64,000 nucleotides of DNA from DATBSL01 sp964561785 (GCA_964561785.1 CAZLRF010000005.1:61618-125617); one strand, 5' to 3'; counted from the stretch's first letter, positions 24,662-33,602 are shown. Numbers and translations are program-made. Notes: generated by a model from the letters alone, not told the origin.

Positions 24662-24979
24662 GTGCCGCTCTACGAGTACGAGTGCCCCAAGGACGGGACG
24701 TTCGAGCAGATGCAGAAGTTCTCGGACCCGCCGCTCGCCGCTTGCCCCACGTGCGGAGGGCCGGTCGAGAAGCTGCTCTCCGCGCCCGCCATCCAGTTCA
24801 AGGGCACGGGCTGGTACATCACCGACTACGCCCGCAAGTCCCCCGGGGGCGATGGCAAGGACAAGGCCAAGGAGAGCTCGGCGGACAGCTCGAAGGACAG
24901 CGGCTCGGGCTCCTCCTCGTCGGAAACGAAGAGCCCCTCCGAGACGAAGTCCTCGTCTTCGAGCAGCGAGAAGAAGTAG
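24662..24979 (+). CDS. FmdB-family zinc-ribbon-like small protein
   Basis: A 105-residue protein with GTG start 9 nt after GGAGG, giving the family's usual PLYEYEC opening. The ribbon has Cys8, Cys28 and Cys31 (CPTC), but the fourth position is Asp11 (YECPKDG), so the zinc site is incomplete or uses Asp. AIQFKGTGWYITDYARK follows, a well-conserved FmdB segment, and the tail (about residues 60-105) is Ser/Lys/Glu-rich and disordered. FmdB proteins are small putative regulators of unclear function. Confidence 0.8.
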   Translation: MPLYEYECPKDGTFEQMQKFSDPPLAACPTCGGPVEKLLSAPAIQFKGTGWYITDYARKSPGGDGKDKAKESSADSSKDSGSGSSSSETKSPSETKSSSSSSEKK

Positions 24980-24987
24980 CGGGGCGC

Positions 24988-25872
24988 CTACAAGGTCAGC
25001 GACTTCAGGTACTCGCGGAAGGGGCCGCCCAGGTCGTCGCGCTTGAGGGCGAACTCGACCGTGGCCTTCAGGAAGCCGAGCTTGTTGCCGGCGTCGTGGC
25101 GCACGCCCTCGAACTGGTAGCCGTAGACCGTGCGCCGCTGCTTGAGCTGGCGCAGGCCGTCCGTGAGCTGGATCTCCCCGCCGCGTCCCCGCTCGGTCTT
25201 CTCGAGGATGTCGAAGATGTCGGGGGTGAGGATGTATCGGCCGATGATCGCGAGGTCGCTCGGAGCGTCCTCTGCCTTCGGCTTCTCCACCATGTCCCGG
25301 ATGCGGAACAGCCGCCCGCTGTCGCCCTCCGGGAGGCCGTCGATGACGCCGTAGGCCGAGATGTCGTGGCGCGGGACCTGCTGCACCGCGACGACGGGGC
25401 CCCCGTAGCTCTCGTAGACGTCGAGCATCTGGCGCATGCAGGGCACGGCGGCGTCGATGATGTCGTCCCCGAGCATGACCGCGAACGGCTCGTCTCCCAC
25501 GAGGTCGCGGGCCTGCAGGACGGCGTGGCCGAGGCCGAGCTGCTCGCCCTGCCTCACGTAGGAGACGCTGACGCTGCTCGAGATGGCCCGCACCTGCTCG
25601 AGCACGTCGGTCTGTCCCCGCTGGGCGAGGTGGCGCTCGAGCTCGTAGGACACGTCGAAGTGGTCCTCGATCGCGTTCTTGCCCTTGCCGGTGACGATGA
25701 TGATCGAGCTGAGGCCCGAGGCCACCGCCTCCTCGATCACGTACTGGATGATCGGCTTGTCCACGAGGGGCAGCATCTCCTTGGGCTGCGCCTTCGTGGC
25801 GGGGAGAAACCGCGTGCCGAGGCCGGCCGCGGGGAACACCGCCTTGCGGACCTTCTGGTGGGCCATCGTCAT
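24988..25872 (-). CDS. galU: UTP-glucose-1-phosphate uridylyltransferase
   Basis: A 294-residue nucleotidyltransferase making UDP-glucose from UTP and glucose 1-phosphate for envelope polysaccharides and glycosylation. The N-terminal PAAGLGTRFLPATKAQPKEM is the GalU signature; VMLGDDIID carries the metal-binding Asp; EKPKAEDAPSDLAIIGRY and GEIQLTDGL are also typical. The start at 25872 is supported by a -10-like TAGCAT only 6 nt upstream. An in-frame ATG 6 nt later (MAHQ) is possible. It is divergent from serS. Confidence 0.96.
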   Translation of the reverse strand: MTMAHQKVRKAVFPAAGLGTRFLPATKAQPKEMLPLVDKPIIQYVIEEAVASGLSSIIIVTGKGKNAIEDHFDVSYELERHLAQRGQTDVLEQVRAISSSVSVSYVRQGEQLGLGHAVLQARDLVGDEPFAVMLGDDIIDAAVPCMRQMLDVYESYGGPVVAVQQVPRHDISAYGVIDGLPEGDSGRLFRIRDMVEKPKAEDAPSDLAIIGRYILTPDIFDILEKTERGRGGEIQLTDGLRQLKQRRTVYGYQFEGVRHDAGNKLGFLKATVEFALKRDDLGGPFREYLKSLTL

Positions 25873-25931
25873 CCGGCGATGCTACCACGCGGTCCGGGCG
25901 CGCCCCTCCCGGCGTGCTATCCTGCCCGGCC
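25873..25931. promoter_or_regulatory. Divergent galU/serS promoter region with two start-proximal -10 boxes
   Basis: Only 59 nt separate the two start codons. TAGCAT on the minus strand (25884-25879) ends 6 nt before the galU ATG; TATCCT on the plus strand (25918-25923, preceded by TGC) ends 8 nt before the serS ATG. Neither leaves space for an SD, so both transcripts are predicted to be leaderless. Confidence 0.5.
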
Positions 25932-27254
25932 ATGCTGGACCTCAGGTTCGTGGTGGAGAACAAGGACGCCGTGCTCGCGATGCTCGAGAGCCGGGGACAG
26001 ACCCTCGCGGACGTCCAGGCGTTCCCCGGGCTCGCCGGCGTGGACCCCTGGGCCCTCGACGTCGAGCGACGGGCCCTCATCCAGGAGGTCGAGCAGGCGC
26101 GCCACCGCCAGCGGGTGGCGGGCGAGGAGATCGCGCGCCGGGGCAAGGCGAAGGAGGACGCCTCGGAGCTCAAGGCCGAGATGAAGGGCGTCGCCGAGCG
26201 CGTCAAGCAGGGCGAGGCCCGCCTCGAGGAGGTCGCGGCGGCGATCGAGCGCTTCCTCCTCGTCGTCCCGAACGTGCCCGACCCCTCCGTCCCCCGGGGG
26301 AAGGACGCCTCGGACAACGTCGAGGTCCGGCGGGTGGGGGAGCCGAGGGCGTTCGACTTCGCGCCGAAGGCGCACTGGGACCTCGGCCCCGAGCTCGGCA
26401 TCCTCGACTTCGAGCGGGCGGCCCGCATCTCGGGGGCGCGCTTCGCCGTCTACTGGGACATGGGGGCGAGGCTCGAGCGGGCCCTCATCCAGCTCATGCT
26501 GGACCTCCACGGCTCGCGGGGCTACCGGGAGATCATCCCGCCGTACCTCGTGACCGCGGAGACGCTGACCGGGACGGGGCAGCTCCCGAAGTTCGAGGGC
26601 GACCTCTTCAAGGCGCGCGCCGGGGACCGCGATCTCTACCTGATCCCGACCGCCGAGGTGCCGCTCACCATCCTCCACCGGGACGAGATCCTCGACGCGG
26701 CCGAGCTGCCGAGGAGGTACGTGGCCTTCACCCCCTGCTTCCGCTCGGAGGCGGGCTCTTACGGCAAGGACGTGCGCGGGCTGATCCGCCAGCACCAGTT
26801 CCACAAGGTCGAGCTCGTCAAGCTCGCGACCCCCGAGACGTCGATGGGCGAGCTCGAGGGGATGGTCGCGGACGCCGAGGAGGTCCTGAAGCGTCTGGGA
26901 CTGCCGTACCGGGTGGTCGTCCTCTCCACGGGCGACATGGGCTTCGCCGCCGCGAAGACCTACGACATCGAGGTGTGGCTGCCGGGACAGCAGGCCTACC
27001 GCGAGATCTCGTCCTGCTCGAATTGCACCGACTTCCAGGCCCGCCGCGCGGGCCTGCGCTACCGCCCCGCGGGCGGCGGCAAGCCGCGCTTCCTGCACAC
27101 GCTCAACGGCAGCGGCCTCGCCGTCGGCCGCACGCTCATCGCCGTGCTCGAGAACTACCAGCAGGCGGACGGCTCGGTGGTCGTGCCCGAGGCGCTGCGC
27201 CCCTACCTCGGCGGGGTCGAGCGGATCACGAAGCCGAAGCCGCCGGGCGCGTGA
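25932..27254 (+). CDS. serS: Seryl-tRNA synthetase
   Basis: A 440-residue class II synthetase. N-terminal antiparallel coiled coil for tRNA-Ser binding (about residues 30-110), class II motif 2 around CFRSEAGSYGKDVRGLIRQ and motif 3 GLAVGRTLIAVLENYQ. It charges tRNA-Ser, and both tRNA-Ser(UGA) and tRNA-Ser(GCU) genes lie within 10 kb downstream. ATG start with no SD, 8 nt after TATCCT. Its 3' end overlaps the convergent membrane-protein gene by 29 nt. Confidence 0.97.
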   Translation: MLDLRFVVENKDAVLAMLESRGQTLADVQAFPGLAGVDPWALDVERRALIQEVEQARHRQRVAGEEIARRGKAKEDASELKAEMKGVAERVKQGEARLEEVAAAIERFLLVVPNVPDPSVPRGKDASDNVEVRRVGEPRAFDFAPKAHWDLGPELGILDFERAARISGARFAVYWDMGARLERALIQLMLDLHGSRGYREIIPPYLVTAETLTGTGQLPKFEGDLFKARAGDRDLYLIPTAEVPLTILHRDEILDAAELPRRYVAFTPCFRSEAGSYGKDVRGLIRQHQFHKVELVKLATPETSMGELEGMVADAEEVLKRLGLPYRVVVLSTGDMGFAAAKTYDIEVWLPGQQAYREISSCSNCTDFQARRAGLRYRPAGGGKPRFLHTLNGSGLAVGRTLIAVLENYQQADGSVVVPEALRPYLGGVERITKPKPPGA

Positions 27255-28887
27255 CCGGCGCGCCCCCGGGGCGCGCCCAGCGGTCGACCGCCACCGTGAC
27301 CGCGAGGAACAGGACGACGGGGAGGAGCAGGCCCGCGAACCACCGGTCGACTCGCCCGCCGCCGAGCGCCCGCCGGTCGAGCAGGACGAGCGCGCCGAGC
27401 GCCGCCACCCACACCCCGGCCACGCGCGCCTCGGAGGGCGGTGGCTCCCACGGCGGGGCGGTGCGGCCGGCCCGGGAGCTGGGGTAGGGCAGGTACCGGG
27501 CGAGCGACGTCTCGCCCCCGAGGGCCGAGAACACCTGGGGCGGCCCGTCCCGCCCGTTCACCATCCTCATGGCGCGCGGCTCGGCGAACATCCACAGCGA
27601 GAGGCCGAGGCCGGCGCCGAGGAGGGCGAAGCGCCAGCGGGCGAGGCCGCGGTCGGCCCCGGCCGCGACGCGCGCCGCGACGGCGAGGGCCAGCACCGGC
27701 ACGAGGGGCACGGTGAAGCGGGCGGGCGGGGAGAAGCCCCACCAGTTGCGCCAGTTGAGGACGGGCAGGAGCACGGCGGCGAAGACCAGGGCGAGGGCCC
27801 AGCGGTCCGCGCGGTCGCGGCGGAGGAGGAGCGGAAGCCCGGCGAGGGCGAGCAGGAAGACGGGGGCGTAGGGCAGGAGGCCATAGGAGCCGTCCACGAA
27901 GAGGCCGACGAGCGTCCGCAAGGGTGTCGCCCGCAGCATCGGGCCGGGGACGCTGCCGCGGTAGCGGGCCCACGGCGAGAGGCTCTCGAAGACCGCGTAC
28001 TGGTGGGCGGCGTAGAGGAGCGCCATCGCCCCCGCCGCGAGGACGAACGCGGCGCGGGGCCGTCCGCGCAGCCTCACGAGGGCGAGAGCACCGGCGGCGG
28101 CCGCCGCGAGCGACAGTCGCACGTGCAGCCAGGGGAGCGCGGACAGGGCGAGCGCCGCGCCGGCGGCGCCGAGCGGGCCCGGCGAGACGAGCAGGAGGCG
28201 CAGGGCGAGGGCCAGGGCGAAGGCGGCCGGCACCTCGGTGTAGAGGAACGCCGTGTAGAAGAGCACGGGCGGTCCCGTGGCCGCCGCCCACGCCACGAAT
28301 GCCGCCCCCTCGTCCGCCCCCGCCCGCCGTGCGAGGTCGCGGACGAGGAGGCCGAGGCCGGACGCGACGAGCGCGAGGAGAACGACGCCGCCTGCCCTTC
28401 CGGCGAGGGCGTAGGCGGGAGCGATCAGCAGCGGGAGGCCTGGGCTGTGGGTCGGGTAGGGCCGCCCGTCGGCGCGTCTCGCCCCGCCCGGCATGCGGTC
28501 GAGCCCCCCGAGGAACTCCTCGTGGTCCCCTCGCGCGAAGTTGTCCCGCAGGTCGAGGTCGCCCTCGCGCCACAGGCTCTGGGCCATCATGAGGTAGTCG
28601 ATCTCGTCGCCCGAGGCCTCCACCGCCCCAACGTAGTGGAGGCCCACCGCAGAGAGGAGCAGGCTGGAGACGAGGAACAGGGCGAGCGAAGAAGGCCTCG
28701 GGACGCGCGTGGGGCGAGGGGCCCACCGCAGGAGGACGACGAGGAGCGCGACGCCGAGGAGCAGAGCGCCCCCGCTTCCCGTGAAGACGCCCAGGCCCGG
28801 AAGCAGGGCTCGCGCCGCCGGCACGTGGGCGAGGGCGAGGACCAGCCCCGCCTCGAGGAGCGGGGCGAGCCGGCGGAGGGGGGTCAC
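27226..28887 (-). CDS. Polytopic GT-C-like glycosyltransferase / hypothetical membrane protein
   Basis: A 553-residue protein with about 11-12 hydrophobic helices. The first long extracytoplasmic loop contains ASGDEIDYLMMAQSL, with the acidic pair often catalytic in GT-C (GT39/PMT-like) enzymes that use lipid-linked sugars, followed by HSPGLPLLIAPAYAL. This suggests transfer of a sugar on the periplasmic face, but no acceptor is known. GTG start overlaps the stop of the GAF gene (GTGA). Other possibilities include an uncharacterised membrane protein without transferase activity. Confidence 0.6.
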   Translation of the reverse strand: MTPLRRLAPLLEAGLVLALAHVPAARALLPGLGVFTGSGGALLLGVALLVVLLRWAPRPTRVPRPSSLALFLVSSLLLSAVGLHYVGAVEASGDEIDYLMMAQSLWREGDLDLRDNFARGDHEEFLGGLDRMPGGARRADGRPYPTHSPGLPLLIAPAYALAGRAGGVVLLALVASGLGLLVRDLARRAGADEGAAFVAWAAATGPPVLFYTAFLYTEVPAAFALALALRLLLVSPGPLGAAGAALALSALPWLHVRLSLAAAAAGALALVRLRGRPRAAFVLAAGAMALLYAAHQYAVFESLSPWARYRGSVPGPMLRATPLRTLVGLFVDGSYGLLPYAPVFLLALAGLPLLLRRDRADRWALALVFAAVLLPVLNWRNWWGFSPPARFTVPLVPVLALAVAARVAAGADRGLARWRFALLGAGLGLSLWMFAEPRAMRMVNGRDGPPQVFSALGGETSLARYLPYPSSRAGRTAPPWEPPPSEARVAGVWVAALGALVLLDRRALGGGRVDRWFAGLLLPVVLFLAVTVAVDRWARPGGAPVTRPAASAS

Positions 28888-29984
28888 GACCGGACGTGAT
28901 GGCGGGCCGCGTGGCCGTACGCCGCAGCCGCCCGCGAGGCGTAGGCCTCGAGCAGCCGGTCCTCGGGCGACTCCCCGTTCGGGTCGAGGAGGGCGAGGCA
29001 GCCCACCCAGCCGTCGGCCGTCGCGAGCGGCACCAGGTAGACCTGTCCCGCGGGCAGCTCGGCGCCGAGCGACTCGCCGACGTCGAGCATCCGCTCCGGC
29101 CCCAGGCGGCGGGCCACGGTCGACGCGAGGTCCGGGGGCGCCGGCCGGGAGAGGGCGCCCGCGAACGCCTCCCCCGAGGTGGCCGCCACGACCGGGCCCC
29201 GCGGGGTCTGCACGACCAGCATGCCGCCCCGGTACCCGCCGATCCGGCACGCCCCCTCGAGGATGGCGGGGCAGAGGGCGGCCGCCGTGTCGCCCCGGAA
29301 GACCCGCTGGTCGACGTCCACCACCTGCTCGAGCAGCGTCGCGTAGCGGCGCACCTGCTCCTCGAGCTGTGCCCGGCGCAGCGCGGCGGCCGCCCAGAAG
29401 GCCACCGCCTTGGCGCGCAGCGTCTCCTCCTCGGTGAAGCTGTCCTGCGCGAGTCGGCCGGCGACGAGCAGCCCCACCACGTCGCCCTCGAGGAGCAGCG
29501 GCAGCGCGAGCCACGAGCGCAGGGACGGCGCCCCGGCGAGGCCGAGCGGTCCCTCCGCGTCGGCGTCGCGCACCGAGACCGCGCGCCGGGCCTCCCGGGC
29601 GGCCTCCAGCCGCTCGTCCCGGAGCACGACGCCGGCGAGCGCGGCCGTATCCGCCCCCCGCGCGGCCAGGACGCGCAGGGGTGCCCCGGGCTCTGCCGCC
29701 GCCACCGCCGCGAAGTCGGCCTCCACGACACGGGCGAGCTGCTTGAGCACCTCGTCGAGGGCCTCCCCCGAGCGCACCGAGCCGTGGATCGCCTCGAGCG
29801 CCCCCCGCAGCTCCTCGGCGTGCCGCCGCTTCTCGCGCTCCGCCTCGACGGTGAACGCGGGGTCGAGGGCCCGCCGCTCGCGGGCGATCGCCTCGCGCAG
29901 CACGTCCATGACCTCCATGCGGAGACGCTCGTCGTGTCCGCCCAGACGGGTCTCGACGTCCCGGAGGAGCCGGTCGATGTTCAA
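28884..29984 (-). CDS. GAF-domain protein
   Basis: A protein of about 366 residues. The N-terminal 90 residues are charged and helical. Two GAF-like domains follow: about 90-220 (AVVEADFAAVAAAEPGAPLRV in part, LALPLLLEGDVVGLLVAGRL) and about 240-360 (GYRGGMLVVQTPRGPV, VYLVPLATADGWVGCLALLD). There is no output domain, so it probably acts as a sensor or scaffold. The start is uncertain: TTG at 29984 is the most upstream codon that keeps clear of the divergent phosphatase promoter. It is coupled to the downstream GT-C-like gene. Confidence 0.68.
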   Translation of the reverse strand: MNIDRLLRDVETRLGGHDERLRMEVMDVLREAIARERRALDPAFTVEAEREKRRHAEELRGALEAIHGSVRSGEALDEVLKQLARVVEADFAAVAAAEPGAPLRVLAARGADTAALAGVVLRDERLEAAREARRAVSVRDADAEGPLGLAGAPSLRSWLALPLLLEGDVVGLLVAGRLAQDSFTEEETLRAKAVAFWAAAALRRAQLEEQVRRYATLLEQVVDVDQRVFRGDTAAALCPAILEGACRIGGYRGGMLVVQTPRGPVVAATSGEAFAGALSRPAPPDLASTVARRLGPERMLDVGESLGAELPAGQVYLVPLATADGWVGCLALLDPNGESPEDRLLEAYASRAAAAYGHAARHHVRS

Positions 29985-30027
29985 GCGGGGTGAGTGTACA
30001 CCGCGGACGGCCGTAGAATGGAGGGTC

Positions 30028-30399
30028 GTGCCCGCCGACCCCGGCTCCCGCGAGCGCATCCTGTTCGTCTGCACCGCCAACCGCGACCGCAGCCGGACCG
30101 CGGAGGACCTCTACCGCCACGACCCGCGTTACGAGGTGCGCTCGGCCGGCGTCGCCCCCTTCGCGATCGTGCCCCTGACGCGGGACCTCCTGCTGTGGGC
30201 GGACCGCGTGTTCGTGATGAACGAGCGGCGGGACCAGCACCGCACCCTCGTCCGCATCCGCTTCCCCGACGTGGATCGGCCGGTCTTCGACCTCGACGTG
30301 GACGACAACTGGAACCGCGGCGACCCCACCCTCGTGAAGATCCTCCTGCGCCGGCTGCGGCCCCACCTCGGGCCGCCGCAGGGGCGCGAGGGCGCATAA
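30028..30399 (+). CDS. Small tyrosine-phosphatase-like protein (LMW-PTP-like)
   Basis: A 123-residue protein with GTG start. ILFVCTANRDRSRTAEDLY contains a CX5R loop (Cys15 to Arg21, then Ser22), as in low-molecular-weight phosphatases and related small phosphotyrosine phosphatases. LLWADRVFVMNERRDQH matches the middle of such proteins. TAGAAT (30014-30019) ends 8 nt before the GTG, and the purine-rich GGAGG in between is too close to act as a normal SD. Divergent from the GAF gene and followed by a tRNA-Ser gene. Confidence 0.78.
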   Translation: MPADPGSRERILFVCTANRDRSRTAEDLYRHDPRYEVRSAGVAPFAIVPLTRDLLLWADRVFVMNERRDQHRTLVRIRFPDVDRPVFDLDVDDNWNRGDPTLVKILLRRLRPHLGPPQGREGA

Positions 30400-30418
30400 T
30401 GGGTGCAGCCGGGACCGC

Positions 30419-30507
30419 GGAGGGCTAGTCCTAACTGGTAAGGCAGGAGCCTTGAAAGCTCCCGGGCCTCACGGCCCTTGGGGGTTCGAGTCCCCCGCCC
30501 TCCGCCA
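30419..30507 (+). tRNA. tRNA-Ser(UGA)
   Basis: A class II tRNA with long variable arm. Acceptor GGAGGGC (30419-30425) pairs with GCCCTCC (30497-30503); discriminator G and encoded CCA follow. Anticodon stem GGAGC/GCTCC encloses loop CTTGAAA with anticodon TGA at 30453-30455. The T loop contains GGTTCGAGTCC. It decodes UCA and related serine codons and is a substrate of the SerS encoded upstream. Confidence 0.95.
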
Positions 30508-30536
30508 CCCCGGCCGCCCGCGGCTTGGACTTGTAG

Positions 30537-30542
30537 TAGACT
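30537..30542 (+). promoter_or_regulatory. Possible -10 element upstream of the TonB-receptor leader
   Basis: TAGACT, the same hexamer as in the tRNA-Glu promoter, about 130 nt before the receptor gene. No -35 at the right spacing is visible, so the assignment is weak. Confidence 0.3.
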
Positions 30543-30583
30543 CCGCCATCCCGCGCCGTGGCGCGGCCGCCAACCACCCCGCA

Positions 30584-30670
30584 ATGAGCGCTCCCGAACC
30601 CGAGCGGCGTCGTCTCTTCGTCGCCGCGGTCTCGTCCACGGTCCGCATCCGAAGACTCGAGGAGGACTGA
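30584..30670 (+). other. Possible upstream leader ORF (28 codons)
   Basis: ATG at 30584 opens a 28-residue frame (MSAPEPERRRLF..., Arg-rich) whose TGA (30668-30670) ends one base before the receptor ATG. It contains the receptor's own SD, GGAGG (30661-30665). Ribosomes finishing this frame would sit on the receptor start, so translational coupling is possible. No SD precedes the small frame. Confidence 0.3.
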
Positions 30671-30671
30671 C

Positions 30672-33602
30672 ATGCCCTTGTCGCGTTCCCGGACGCTTCG
30701 CGCGCTTCTCGGCCTCGCCGCCCTGCTCTCGGCCGGCCCCCTCCTCGCCCAGCAGACGGGCGCGATCGTGGGGACGGTCACCGACACCGCGGGCGCCGTC
30801 CTGCCCGGCGTCACCATCCAGGCCACGTCGGACGTGCTCCCCCGGGCCCGCGAGACCGTCTCCGCGGCGAACGGCGAGTACCGGCTCCCCTCTCTCCCCC
30901 CGGGCACCTACACCCTGACGTTCAACCTCTCGGGCATGCAGCCCCTGACCCGCAAGGCCCAGGTCCTCCTCGCGCAGGAGACCCGGGCGGATGCCACGCT
31001 GGGCGTCGCGGGCATCCAGGAGGCGCTGACCGTGACCGCCGAGGTCTCGCTGATCGACAAGGACTCGGCCACGATCAAGTCGAGCCTCGCGAGCCAGGAG
31101 ATCATGGCCCTGCCCGTCGGCCAGGAGTACCGCGACCTGCAGAAGCTCATCCCGGGCGTGCAGTTCTCCCAGGACCAGGTGCGGGGGCCGAGCGCGGGGG
31201 GCAGCGGCCAGGACAACGTCTACCAGTTCGACGGCGTCAACGTGAACCTGCCGCTCTTCGGCACCCTCTCCGCCGAGCCCGCCTCCCACGACATCGCCGA
31301 GATCACGGTGGTGAAGGGCGGCGCGCGAGCGGTCGACTTCGACCGCTCGGGCGGCTTCTCGATCGACACCGTCAGCCGCTCGGGCACGAGCCAGTGGCGC
31401 GGCTGGCTCGGCTACCAGTTCCAGAGCGACAAGATGTCCGAAGGCCTCGACAGCGGCAGCCTCTCGCGCTACGAGCAGAATCTCGGCTGGCTCACCGCCA
31501 ACCTCGGCGGCCCGATCCTGAAGGACACCCTCTACATCTACGCGTCCTACTACCGCCCGACCCGCAACCGCGACAACCGCTCGAACCTCTACGGGGAGCT
31601 GCCCGACTACGAGAGCACGCGCAACGAGTACTTCGGCAAGCTGACCTTCACCCCCACGACCTCGATCCTCCTCAACGCCAGCTACCGCGACTCGAAGCGC
31701 GACGACACGGCCTCGCTCTTCGCCTCCAACGTCTCTCCCACCACCGGCACCGGCAGCGACGGGCGCCTCAAGATCTTCACCGGCGACGGCTCGTGGGTCG
31801 TCAACCCCTCGAGCTTCGTGACGTTCAAGTACACCCACTTCGAGAACCTGACCTCGAGCGCCCCCGACTTCGTGGCGGACGTCGTGCCGAACCTCACCCC
31901 CGGCACCCGGATCGACCCGAACGCCTTCGACACGATCGGCCGCTTCACCGTCCCCACCCCCGTCTCGGGGCAGCCGGCGTTCAACGCCTTCGTCCAGCCC
32001 CTCATCGACCGCTACGGCTACGTCCAGAACGGCGTCGCCACCGGCGGCGGCATCGTGGGCTACGGCTCGGAGTTCAACGACCAGGACTTCTTCCGCGACG
32101 CGTTCCAGGTCGGCTTCAACTACACGCTCGGCTCCACGGTGCGGCACGAGCTGCACGTCGGCTACCAGTGGTACGAGGACCGCGAGGAGCTCGTCCGCAG
32201 CTCCAACGGCTGGGGCCTCATCTCGGCGCCCGGGGGCCGCCTCGCGCCCCCGATCGCGGGCAACCCGCAGCGGGCCTACTACACCGCCCGCATCCAGCGC
32301 CAGACGACGGGCGCCGCGTCCCCGATCAACTCGAAGTATCGCTCTCAGAGCATCGAGGTCAACGACGCGATCAAGTGGGGCAACTGGACGCTCAACCTCG
32401 GCGTCCTCTTCAGCAACGACACGCTGTTCGGGCAGGGGCTGCGCGAGGACTCCTCGACGCTCTCCGGCTACGTCTCCGCCCCGGGCAACGAGTACGAGAT
32501 GTACGAGCTCGGCTGGGGCGACATGATCCAGCCGCGCCTGTCCGCCACCTGGGCCTACAACGGCAAGGACACCGTGTACGGGGGCTGGGCGCGCTACAAC
32601 CCGGCCGCGAGCTCGTTGCCCCGCGCCGCGTCCTGGGACCGCAACCTGATCGGCACGTTCATCGACGCCCACTTCGACCAGAACGGCGTCCTCTTCGGCT
32701 CGGTGGACGTCGGCTCCTCCTCGGGCAAGCTCTTCGTCGACGACCTCGAGCCGCGCACGACCGACGAGTTTCTCCTCGGCACGGCCCGCATGCTGGGCCG
32801 CCGCTGGTCGGCGCGCCTGTACGGCCGCTACCGGGAGAGCCGGCACTTCTGGGAGGACACGAACAACAATGCCCGCGTCGCGTTCAACCCGCCGCCCGGC
32901 ATCCCGCGCGAGCTCTACATCCCCGACCTCGCCGCGAAGGTCGCCCAGATCGGCAGCGGGTCGAGCTACGTGATCGCGGAGCTCGACGGGGCCTACACGA
33001 AGTACTGGGAGGCGACGCTCGAGACCGAGTACCGGACGGACAAGACCTACGTCCGGGGCTCGTACACCTGGAGCAAGTACTACGGCAACTTCGACCAGGA
33101 CAACTCCACCGGCAACAACGACCAGAACATCTTCATCGGCTCCTCGAACATCGCCGACGGCGCGGGCCGGCAGCTGTGGGACTTCAAGGACGGCACCCTG
33201 CGCGGCGACCGGCCGCACCTGCTCAAGGTCTACGGCATCCGCCAGCTGCCGTGGCGGGCGAGCGTCGGCGGCTACTTCGTGGCCCAGTCCGGCCAGCCCT
33301 GGGAGACCTGGAGCTTCGAGCCGTACATCGCCCTCACCACGTCCACGAGCAACATCAACCGCTACGCGGAGAAGGCCGGCTCGCGCCGGTCGGACTCGCA
33401 CTGGCAGCTCGACCTCAACTACACCCAGAGCTTCCGCTTCGGCGAGCGGCTGAACCTGCAGCTCATCGCGGACCTGTACAACGTCTTCGACAACCAGACG
33501 GGCTACGACATCAACCCGGAGTTCAACAGCCCCACGTTCGGGACGCCGCGGCAGTACTTCTCCCCGCGGCGCCTCCAGCTGGCGGCCCGCCTGCAGTTCT
33601 GA
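30672..33602 (+). CDS. TonB-dependent receptor, Oar-like, with carboxypeptidase-regulatory-like domain
   Basis: A 976-residue outer membrane protein: signal peptide (LLGLAALLSAGPLLAQQ), Ig-like carboxypeptidase-regulatory domain (about 22-105; GAIVGTVTDTAGAVLPGV, GEYRLPSLPPGTYTLTF), plug (about 125-240; QDNVYQFDGVNVN, VKGGARAVDFDRSGGFSID), then a long beta-barrel ending in Phe. Such receptors are numerous in Acidobacteriota and take up glycans, peptides or siderophores via TonB. SD GGAGG is 6 nt before the ATG. No TonB/ExbBD genes are nearby. A strong terminator follows. Confidence 0.94.
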   Translation: MPLSRSRTLRALLGLAALLSAGPLLAQQTGAIVGTVTDTAGAVLPGVTIQATSDVLPRARETVSAANGEYRLPSLPPGTYTLTFNLSGMQPLTRKAQVLLAQETRADATLGVAGIQEALTVTAEVSLIDKDSATIKSSLASQEIMALPVGQEYRDLQKLIPGVQFSQDQVRGPSAGGSGQDNVYQFDGVNVNLPLFGTLSAEPASHDIAEITVVKGGARAVDFDRSGGFSIDTVSRSGTSQWRGWLGYQFQSDKMSEGLDSGSLSRYEQNLGWLTANLGGPILKDTLYIYASYYRPTRNRDNRSNLYGELPDYESTRNEYFGKLTFTPTTSILLNASYRDSKRDDTASLFASNVSPTTGTGSDGRLKIFTGDGSWVVNPSSFVTFKYTHFENLTSSAPDFVADVVPNLTPGTRIDPNAFDTIGRFTVPTPVSGQPAFNAFVQPLIDRYGYVQNGVATGGGIVGYGSEFNDQDFFRDAFQVGFNYTLGSTVRHELHVGYQWYEDREELVRSSNGWGLISAPGGRLAPPIAGNPQRAYYTARIQRQTTGAASPINSKYRSQSIEVNDAIKWGNWTLNLGVLFSNDTLFGQGLREDSSTLSGYVSAPGNEYEMYELGWGDMIQPRLSATWAYNGKDTVYGGWARYNPAASSLPRAASWDRNLIGTFIDAHFDQNGVLFGSVDVGSSSGKLFVDDLEPRTTDEFLLGTARMLGRRWSARLYGRYRESRHFWEDTNNNARVAFNPPPGIPRELYIPDLAAKVAQIGSGSSYVIAELDGAYTKYWEATLETEYRTDKTYVRGSYTWSKYYGNFDQDNSTGNNDQNIFIGSSNIADGAGRQLWDFKDGTLRGDRPHLLKVYGIRQLPWRASVGGYFVAQSGQPWETWSFEPYIALTTSTSNINRYAEKAGSRRSDSHWQLDLNYTQSFRFGERLNLQLIADLYNVFDNQTGYDINPEFNSPTFGTPRQYFSPRRLQLAARLQF

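Noticed and set aside
30129..33401. Antisense open frame of more than 1000 codons opposite the TonB receptor
   Set aside because: It mirrors the codon pattern of the receptor in GC-rich DNA and is full of Arg, Gly, Ala and Val runs without domains. The receptor on the other strand has a signal peptide, domains and a terminator.
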